From DUZB01 sp963747555 (GTDB taxonomy: Bacteria > Desulfobacterota > DSM-4660 > Desulfatiglandales > Desulfatiglandaceae), in the NCBI GenBank assembly GCA_963747555.1, contig CAVVFZ010000020.1, forward strand, positions 1-64,000: DNA of 64,000 nt, in the 5' to 3' direction. Shown here piece after piece: positions 58,307-64,000 of this stretch. A program made the position numbers and the translations under genes. Every line of letters starts with the position of its first letter. Position 1 is the stretch's first letter. The notes under the pieces are model-generated. The model was not told the DNA's origin, did no database searches, and worked only from the letters and a program-made list of their open reading frames with translations.

Positions 58307-58498
58307 ATGACATTCAACATCTTCTACAAAAAGCAAAAGGACTGGTTTATCGGTCATATCCAAGAATCTCCCGATTATGAAAGCCAGGGTAGAACCCTGG
58401 ATGAATTGAGAGAAAATCTAATAGAGATTTATAATGATATCAATGAAGGCATGGTACCTGACGCTGAACCATTTCAATTAATGGAAGTTGCAATTTGA
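58307..58498 (+). CDS. HicB-like antitoxin
   Basis: 63 residues with the HicB partial RNase-H fold: F-I-G-H-I-Q-E-S-P-D-Y-E-S-Q-G-R-T-L-D-E-L-R-E-N-L. The normal HicA partner is missing; a chimeric fragment follows immediately. Confidence 0.75.
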   Translation: MTFNIFYKKQKDWFIGHIQESPDYESQGRTLDELRENLIEIYNDINEGMVPDAEPFQLMEVAI

Positions 58499-58596
58499 AA
58501 AGGGTGGAAGTGGCCCAGACAGACCCAAGAACGAGCAATGACGAAATATTGAACTGGGCTGCGAGAGAACGTAAAATTATTGTCACGACAGATTAG
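58495..58596 (+). pseudogene. Truncated PIN-like (DUF5615-type) fragment after HicB
   Basis: 34 codons beginning TTG-AAA-AGG, overlapping the HicB stop as a HicA gene would, then reading A-Q-T-D-P-R-T-S-N-D-E-I-L-N-W-A-A-R-E-R-K-I-I-V-T-T-D before a stop. The latter part resembles the core of DUF5615 PIN-like proteins. It looks like a deletion scar joining two toxin genes. Confidence 0.5.
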
Positions 58597-58607
58597 GAGA
58601 CAATGAA

Positions 58608-58913
58608 ATGCCGGCTATATCCCCAAAACTGGGAGAGTTTTTGGTCAAAACTACCAAAGCAAAGGACATCGATGATGCGTTCACAAAGGTTTTTTCTGAA
58701 TATCTGACGATGAAAATCATGAAATTGGTAAATATTTCAGAAGGCTTTGAGAAAAAATGGTGCATGGATTTTGACGAATTCAAAAGCAGGTTGAAGGAAG
58801 GTTCACTAAAAGAAGACATTTATGTTTTTGATACGGAGCGGGATTTTTGGGAATGGGAAGAAGCGGAAACATTGAAGAGCCATTATGAAGCATTTCAAAA
58901 ACAATGGATGTGA
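58608..58913 (+). CDS. Hypothetical protein, 101 residues
   Basis: Charged helical protein (I-D-D-A-F-T-K-V-F-S-E-Y-L ... F-D-E-F-K-S-R-L-K-E-G-S). AGGAGACA lies before ATG. Size and location among toxin-antitoxin genes suggest an antitoxin-like or accessory role; no family recognised. Confidence 0.6.
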   Translation: MPAISPKLGEFLVKTTKAKDIDDAFTKVFSEYLTMKIMKLVNISEGFEKKWCMDFDEFKSRLKEGSLKEDIYVFDTERDFWEWEEAETLKSHYEAFQKQWM

Positions 58914-59037
58914 CACACGTATGGGAAGACATGAAGTAGGGTTACAAATCCGACAATCTCCACCATTATATCGCGAATAAAATTCATTTAAAAAGACTTC
59001 TTGACAACCCAAGCCCTCTTCACCTAATGTTCGCCGC

Positions 59038-59421
59038 ATGAACCATCTTTACGAACAGGAAATTCATTACAAGCTCCTGACACTTCTGGCTTCCGAAGAG
59101 AACCTCTCTCAGCGAGAAATGGCCGGGAGGATGGGAATCAGTCTGGGGAAAACCAACTATGTCCTCACCGAACTGGCCAACAAAGGGATCATCAAAATCA
59201 AACGATTCAAAAGCGCCCCCAACAAGATCCCCTACTCCTACATGCTGACGCCCCAGGGCCTCGAAGAAAAAGCAAAAATAACCCTGAACTTCCTGAAAAG
59301 AAAGCTTTCCGAATACGAGGAAATAAAGAGACAGATCAAGGAAATCGTAAAGGAAGTGGAAAGAGATAAAAACTTCGACTTTCCCGTAGCCGACACACTG
59401 GAAATGCTGGCGGAAATCTAA
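59038..59421 (+). CDS. MarR-family EPS-associated regulator
   Basis: 127 residues. Winged HTH L-S-Q-R-E-M-A-G-R-M-G-I-S-L-G-K-T-N-Y-V-L-T-E-L and wing with S-Y-M-L-T-P-Q-G-L. This matches the small MarR-like regulators (TIGR04176) found in exopolysaccharide loci. Fits the Wzz gene upstream and the cytidylyltransferase downstream. Confidence 0.85.
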   Translation: MNHLYEQEIHYKLLTLLASEENLSQREMAGRMGISLGKTNYVLTELANKGIIKIKRFKSAPNKIPYSYMLTPQGLEEKAKITLNFLKRKLSEYEEIKRQIKEIVKEVERDKNFDFPVADTLEMLAEI

Positions 59422-59673
59422 TAACCATAACGAAAGATTCATCATATCAAAAAATAAATAAGCGCCCCAATGTAACCCAAGGGGCGGAGCTGTGCCAATT
59501 GCCGGTTATCCTGCACCTGGAATACAGTATTCACCTCCACCATCAGGCGGATTCCGTGCCTTTGTAATCCGGAAGCCCGGTTTCAAAGGCAAAACAAAAA
59601 CAGCGTAATCCGCGCCAAAAAATAAAGTGACAAAAGCACCAACGCCCCAAATTACCTATGAAAGGAGGTTAGA

Positions 59674-59895
59674 ATGGAAACGCACGTTTACGAAACTACG
59701 ATAAGGAAAAGAGGCCATTTGGAACTGAAAAATCTGCCTTTCGAGGAAGGAGCAGTCATTAGAATAGCCATATCAAACAAGGCAAAAAAAGGGAATTTGG
59801 AGCGACTGATAAACAACGATCACGTATGGAGCGACGATGACATCAGCGCTGTTCAGGTGGGAAGGGATATAATTAACCAATGGAAAATATCCTGA
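59674..59895 (+). CDS. VapB-like antitoxin
   Basis: 73 residues, N-terminal beta segment (V-Y-E-T-T-I-R-K-R-G-H-L-E-L-K-N-L-P) like AbrB/VapB-type DNA-binding strands. Overlaps the downstream PIN gene by 16 bases. AAAGGAGG precedes the ATG. Confidence 0.75.
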   Translation: METHVYETTIRKRGHLELKNLPFEEGAVIRIAISNKAKKGNLERLINNDHVWSDDDISAVQVGRDIINQWKIS

Positions 59896-60266
59896 TTGAT
59901 ACAGACATTGCCATCGAATATCTGAGAAGCAAGGACAAAGGCTCCTCTGAACTGGTGAGGTTGCTTCGAAATCATTTCATTCATATTTCGGCAATTTCTG
60001 AGTTTGAGCTTTTTCTGGGTGCGAGAACTGAGCGCCATCGGTACGATCTGCAAATGCTTTTCGAACAGATGGTCCTTATCCCTTTCGATTTTGGATGCGG
60101 CGTGATCGCAGCTGACATCTGGAGAGACCGAAAGGCAACGCACCAACACCTTGAGATAAAGGACATATTCATTGCGAGTATAGCGATTCATGAAGACCTG
60201 TGGCTGCGGACCTTCAACGAAAAGCATTTCAAAGGAGTCGAGAGGCTGAGGGTGTGGCAACGGTAA
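59880..60266 (+). CDS. vapC: VapC-like PIN-domain toxin
   Basis: 128 residues. PIN acidic residues: I-D-T-D-I-A-I-E-Y near the N-terminus, S-E-F-E-L-F-L-G, D-I-F-I-A-S-I-A, ending T-F-N-E-K-H-F. Predicted Mg-dependent RNase. Paired with the antitoxin overlapping it. Confidence 0.88.
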   Translation: MENILIDTDIAIEYLRSKDKGSSELVRLLRNHFIHISAISEFELFLGARTERHRYDLQMLFEQMVLIPFDFGCGVIAADIWRDRKATHQHLEIKDIFIASIAIHEDLWLRTFNEKHFKGVERLRVWQR

Positions 60267-60331
60267 GCGGTCAGCAGGATTTTTAACTTTTAGCAGCTTT
60301 ACGGTTCAATTCAATGCATGCTTACAAGGGT

Positions 60332-60610
60332 TTAACCGCCCGCTTCGCTCAAGACGCTAAGAACGCGAAGATACAAGTTTTTTTATCGAATCGGAACGGA
60401 CGATTCGATAAAGCAATCGGCCTTTCGGGCATTTCTGAAATGAGTGACATCGAAGAAATAGGAAGAACACTGCCACTAAGATGTACCAAAGTTCAAATGT
60501 GCATGGTAAAGCCTTGCCTTTTCCTGATCGGTTTCACCCCGATCCGGAAAACCACCAAAACCCTTAGCGTCTTGGCGCCGTAGTTTATCCCGTTGTCTAT
60601 TTAACGGGGT
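60332..60610 (+). repeat. GxxExxY-associated hairpin repeat, copy B, with gene-start remnant
   Basis: Left end, CGAATCG hairpin, and then TGAGTGACATCGAAGAAATA..., the first codons of the GxxExxY gene. The 20-mer GACATCGAAGAAATAGGAAG is identical at 53931-53950 and 60446-60465. It then jumps to the right end (CCTGATCGGTTTCACCCCGA). Confidence 0.85.
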
Positions 60611-60641
60611 TTAATTCAATGCATGCTCACAAGCGGGTGTT

Positions 60642-60914
60642 CACCGCCCGCTTCGCTCAAGACGCAAAGAACGCGAAGATACAAGTTTTTTATCGAATCG
60701 GAACGGACGATTCGATAAAGCAATCGGCCCTTCGGGCATTTCTGAAAATAGTGCCGTCAGCGAAAGGCTGCCCTTAAGACCACCAAAAAACAAATGTGCA
60801 TGGTAAAGCGTTGCCTTTTCCCGATCGGTTTCACCCCGATCCGGAAAACCCCCAAAACCCTTAGCGTCTTTGCGCCGTAGTTTATCCCGTTGTCTATTTA
60901 ACGGGGCGGTTCAA
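60642..60914 (+). repeat. GxxExxY-associated hairpin repeat, copy C
   Basis: Same left and right ends as copy B, 31 bases downstream of it. The centre has GTGCCGTCAGCGAAAGGCTGCC in place of the gene start, shared with copies D and E. Right hairpin CCCGTT...AACGGG complete. Confidence 0.85.
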
Positions 60915-61680
60915 CTACAAGATCAGAAGGTAGCATCGTCCCGTATTCCCGCTTTAAGAATAAAGTTGGCGGTTTCCAGTTCACGCTTCCTCCAAATGGG
61001 CTATAAACGTTATCGGGCATTTTGGAACATCAACAAGGCGCCATGCCCGAACAAACGGAAGTAATACCTCCAAATTTATGATGAGCCAGTTTCAAAATGT
61101 TCAATTTTGTTTGAGATAAGTCGAAGATCCCGAGCTTTGAACGGGGAACGCGAACGTTTCAACCACAGGAATATGTTCGATATTTCGAGGATTAAAATCT
61201 GAGCCGGACGCCCAGATCGGGCAAAGGGGGGCGTTTTGAAATTGGCTCATAACATCATACTGATAAATTTTGGCATTAGTTTTGCTTTACACGAGTACAC
61301 AATCGGTCATCATTTTGTGCAAGTAAAGAATCAGAACATTGCCCGAAGCGTTAAGGTGCAGATTTAAGATGCTTATAATCCCTACCATCAAAATGGGGTC
61401 TACACCCTATATCCTTCATAGGGTAAAACGTGTATGGTCATATACAATACAAAGGCGGAGATGTGCATGTACAATGCGGGAACCTGGATTCAAAGGCAAA
61501 AACAAAAAACCGTGTAATCCGTGAAACCTGCCCGCAATGCTTCGCAACGCGAAGCAGGCGGGTCCGTGCCAAAAAATGAAACACGAAGAACCGATCATTG
61601 CAGGCAACTTTCACGCGAGCGGGGCCTCTGACCGGAAAAAAGGTCAGTCAAATCGAGGCAGAAACTTCTCAAACGACTAT
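60915..61680. other. Non-coding stretch with a second short repeat family
   Basis: No gene. 61478-61576 contains GGATTCAAAGGCAAAAACAA and a CAGGCGGGTCCGTGCCAAAA phrase; related text occurs at 59530-59618 and 61985-62060, with a short piece near 58176-58202. Their origin is unknown. Confidence 0.5.
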
Positions 61681-61899
61681 TTACCGCCCGCTACGCTCAA
61701 GACGCTAAGAACGCTAAGCTTTAGTTTTTTTACCGAATCGGAACGCACGATTCGGTAAAGCAATCAGCCCTGTGGGCGTTTCTGAAAATAGTGCCGTCAG
61801 CGAAAATATAACTAGTGGACACCAAAGCGTTTTCTTCTCCTGATCGGTTTCACCCCGATCTGGAAAAACCAAAAAAAACCTTAGCGTCTTAGCGGTTCA
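61681..61899 (+). repeat. GxxExxY-associated hairpin repeat, copy D
   Basis: Most diverged direct copy: TACCGCCCGCTACGCTCAAG, hairpin TACCGAATCG/CGATTCGGTA with compensated pairs, GTCAGCGAAA, GATCGGTTTCACCCCGATC, and a shortened right edge CTTAGCGTCTTAGCGGTTCA. Its end runs straight into a ribosome site at 61907. Confidence 0.75.
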
Positions 61900-61922
61900 T
61901 AAATAGGAAGGAGGAAAAGATC

Positions 61923-61970
61923 ATGACCAAGAAGTAATTAGCCATAATCCTTGTCGGCCTTTTCCTCTCA
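61923..61970 (+). pseudogene. Duplicated 5' remnant of the exported protein gene
   Basis: ATG-ACC-AAG-AAG-TAA followed by ATCCTTGTCGGCCTTTTC, which is identical in 18 bases to the signal-peptide region of the gene at 62125. A GGAGGAAAAG site precedes it, as GGAGGAAAG does at 62125. A stop at codon 5 kills it. Two more copies of the repeat right edge (about 62061-62104) lie between the duplicate and the real gene. Confidence 0.65.
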
Positions 61971-62124
61971 GCATCCTAATTGTTCCCACCGTCAGGTGGA
62001 CTTATGTGTCTTTCAATCCGTCCTGCCCGGATTCAAAGACAAAAACAAAAAACTTTGCGTCCTTAGCGTCTTAGCGGTTCAAAAAAAGTCTTAGCGGTTC
62101 AAAAACAAACAGGAGGAAAGAAAC

Positions 62125-63613
62125 ATGTCAAAAAAATTATTCACCATTATCCTTGTCGGCCTTTTCGCCCTTATTCTCCCACTTTCAGCCCAATCGGAGG
62201 GAATCCCCCTCCAGAAAGACGTCCTCCTCAGCTCCCCCATCTTCGGCCCTGAAGACCTTCCCGAGGAGATCACCTTCAACCTCTACGACTCCAAAGACGC
62301 CACCGAACCCATCGGCTCCCAGACCTTCCAACGTGGCCAATACAACGTTGATTTCGAATTCAGCAAATCCGACGGAATCACGGCAGGCAACGTGGCCAGG
62401 ATCGCCGCAAACTTCACCGAAAAATTGGCCATCAACAGCGATCCGAAATCCGCCGCCAATACCAAAGAGATCTGGGCAGGAATTGAAGTCGGGGGAACCG
62501 AAATCGGCGACAGAACCAAGGTTTCCGATGAAACCCTGGTTCAGCTTCTCTTGGCCAGCGATGCCTCCATCTCCACCTATCTGACCCTTGCTTATACAGG
62601 GGATGCCAATCCGATCACGACCATTTATAAGGATTTGCCCATTTCGTCATTGGCTTCGGATGGTTCAGGGTCTTCGCTGAGCAATTATTTTAGAGCGGTT
62701 ACACGACGAATGCTTCTGAGGGATTGATAGAGCCAAATTCAGCTTACTGCGCCATTTTGGGAGATAAACGGTAACAACATTTATTATGATAGTGGAAAGG
62801 TTGGTATGGGGACGAGAATTGGCCTGCCCGTGCATCCAAATTAACGCAACATCACACATATAGTTTAACCACTCCAACCACAGGCACTGCAGCTGGTAAC
62901 GGTGTTGATTTTAAAATTGACCCAACTACAAGCGATTTTTATTTTCTGCAATATGAGGATGCGCCCATCAGGTTCTACGTAGGCGCCACCGAAAGATTGC
63001 GCGTGACCAGCAACGGACGAGTCGGAATCGGGGTGCAGGCTCCTGCCCGTGCCCTCCAAATTAACGCAACATCTAACCATCTTAGTTTAACCACTCCAAC
63101 CACAGGCACTGCAGCTGGTAACGGTGTTGATTTTAAAATTGACCCAACTACAAGCGATTTTTATTTTCTACAATATGAGGATGCGCCCATCAGATTCTAC
63201 GTGGGGGCCAACGAAAGACTGCGCATCAACAGCAACGGCAGCGTTGGTATCGGTACCGCAAATCCTGGAACGTATAAGCTAGCCGTTGAAGGTAAAATCG
63301 GATGCCGAGAACTGGTAGTTACTACGGCTGCATGGGCAACTTTGTTTTTAAGGATGATTATAAACTTCTTTCTCTAAACGAGGTTGATGCATTTATTCAG
63401 GCCAACAACCATCTCCCCGGTATCCCCACTGAGGCTGAAGTCAAGGAGAAAGGAATTAATGTATCTGAAATCAGTGCAAAACTCCTTCAGAAAATTGAAG
63501 AGTTGACTATATATGTAATTGATATTAATAAGGAAAATGATCTCCTTAAAATGCAACTGGCCAATTTAAAGGCGCAAATGAAAGAAAACAACAATAGAAC
63601 CACCCATCATTGA
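62125..63613 (+). CDS. Exported surface/tail-fibre-like protein with S74-type chaperone tail (frameshifts)
   Basis: Signal peptide at residues 1-24 (L-F-T-I-I-L-V-G-L-F-A-L-I). The N-terminal 200 residues are beta-rich. Then two tandem modules of about 74 residues (L-S-L-T-T-P-T-T-G-T-A-A-G-N-G-V-D-F) and N-G-S-V-G-I-G-T-A-N-P-G-T-Y-K-L-A-V-E-G. The C-terminus (F-V-F-K-D-D-Y-K-L-L-S-L-N-E-V-D-A-F-I ... N-H-L-P-G-I-P) ends in a coiled coil as in self-trimerising surface or fibre proteins. Frame breaks near 62690, 62750-62850 and 63330. A single gene is inferred. Confidence 0.65.
62836..63235 (+). repeat. Two near-identical ~180-bp coding repeats
   Basis: 62836-63005 and 63056-63235 share about 95 per cent of bases by eye, offset 220 bases. 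The first copy has a 2-base gap near 62852 that breaks the frame; with it filled the period is 74 codons. They encode the module T-T-P-T-T-G-T-A-A-G-N-G. Confidence 0.8.
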
Positions 63614-63811
63614 ATCAAGGCCGCCTCCTGAATACCTGATAGGTCTTTAAGGGGGCGGGCTTTAGTGCCACTGAAGCCGCCTACCCGTCTATTCCTGCAT
63701 GAATTTTTGACTGTGCGAATCGAACAAACCACGCGAATCGAACCAGAAAAAGCCAGGAAAGAGTCGTCTTCTTTCTCTATGCAATTGTTCAACAATGCTA
63801 ATTGATGATAA

Positions 63812-64000
63812 ATGACTTCAATCAACAAGAAATATAGAACTATCGCGATAATCCCGGCGAGGGGTGGCTCCAAACGAATTCCTGGCAAGAATATCCGTGC
63901 TTTTAAGGGCAAACCCCTGATTGCTTGGGAGCGATCAAGAACAGGCAAAAGATTGCCGGCTTATTGATCGAACCATAGTTTCCACCGACAGCGAGGAGAT
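63812..64000 (+). CDS. Nonulosonate (sialic/pseudaminic-type) cytidylyltransferase, partial, frameshifted
   Basis: The start I-A-I-I-P-A-R-G-G-S-K-R-I-P-G-K-N-I is the CMP-nonulosonate synthetase nucleotide-binding loop. After slips near 63940-63955 the text I-D-R-T-I-V-S-T-D-S-E-E continues in another frame to the window edge. It activates a nine-carbon sugar with CTP for lipopolysaccharide, capsule or flagellin glycan. Start ATG 63812; the gene runs out of the window. Confidence 0.78.

Noticed and set aside
60332..60914. CRISPR-like array
   Set aside because: Two tandem copies of a 270-bp element are too long and too few for CRISPR repeats, and the same element occurs elsewhere in both orientations.

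Overview
The window looks like a piece of a mid-GC Gram-negative anaerobe, most likely a sulfate-reducing or syntrophic member of the Desulfobacterota (former Deltaproteobacteria). This rests on gene content: a branched-chain-type (Liv) ABC transporter next to an acyl-CoA ligase, several acyl-CoA dehydrogenases, multidomain beta-oxidation enzymes, an ETF alpha subunit, LUD and Rrf2 proteins, GAF/PAS hybrid kinases with HD-GYP partners, and many dispersed palindromic repeats. No rRNA, tRNA or CRISPR array was seen, and the species cannot be named from the sequence.

Layout. 0.1-6.1 kb: COG4705 membrane protein, PepSY protein, two-component system, MFS transporter, hotdog thioesterase. 6.2-10.6 kb: ParE-type toxin/antitoxin and a large Eco57I-type restriction-modification protein. 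10.9-20.9 kb: aminotransferase, DUF3783 protein, exported unknown, an unusual ETF-alpha/XRE/cupin fusion, CoA-disulfide-reductase-like enzyme, MltG, a HTH/PBP regulator with an overlapping MFS gene, and a YdjM-like hydrolase. 21-28.7 kb: group II intron-like remnant, then a signalling block (double-PilZ protein, hybrid histidine kinase, REC/HD-GYP phosphodiesterase). 28.7-33 kb: gene-poor, partly AT-rich island with a PP-loop protein, a methyltransferase and a wrecked IS1634-like transposase. 33-40.3 kb, minus strand: a Liv-type ABC transporter operon containing an AMP-forming acyl-CoA ligase, behind a good sigma70-like promoter. 40.5-46.6 kb: lipoprotein, solute-binding protein, acyl-CoA dehydrogenase, LysM and LUD proteins, Rrf2 and MOSC proteins, TetR regulator.

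47.2-55.6 kb is the metabolic centre: a MaoC-SDR-SCP2 protein, an HMG-CoA-synthase-like/DUF35/SDR/SCP2 fusion, an SCP2-type thiolase, a small unknown protein and an acyl-CoA dehydrogenase. Together they could run most of a beta-oxidation-like spiral. With the Liv transporter, ligase and TetR regulator they suggest uptake, CoA activation and degradation of a carboxylic acid; the substrate is unknown. 56-64 kb is a patchwork of toxin-antitoxin genes, a Wzz-type protein, an EPS-type MarR regulator, an S74-like surface protein and the start of a nonulosonate cytidylyltransferase, consistent with the edge of a surface-polysaccharide locus.

A hairpin-rich repeat of about 210-280 bp occurs at least six times (46.6-47.1, 53.8-54.4 and 60.3-61.9 kb). 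The 53.8 kb copy carries a GxxExxY-family gene between its ends, and one short copy still holds the first codons of that gene. The short copies therefore look like internally deleted, MITE-like derivatives of a GxxExxY element. More than a dozen genes are broken by single-base frame slips. Where the sign can be read they are net +1 insertions, often in short homopolymers, which points to sequencing over-calls more than gene decay. Such genes are listed here as whole CDS spans with the breaks noted.
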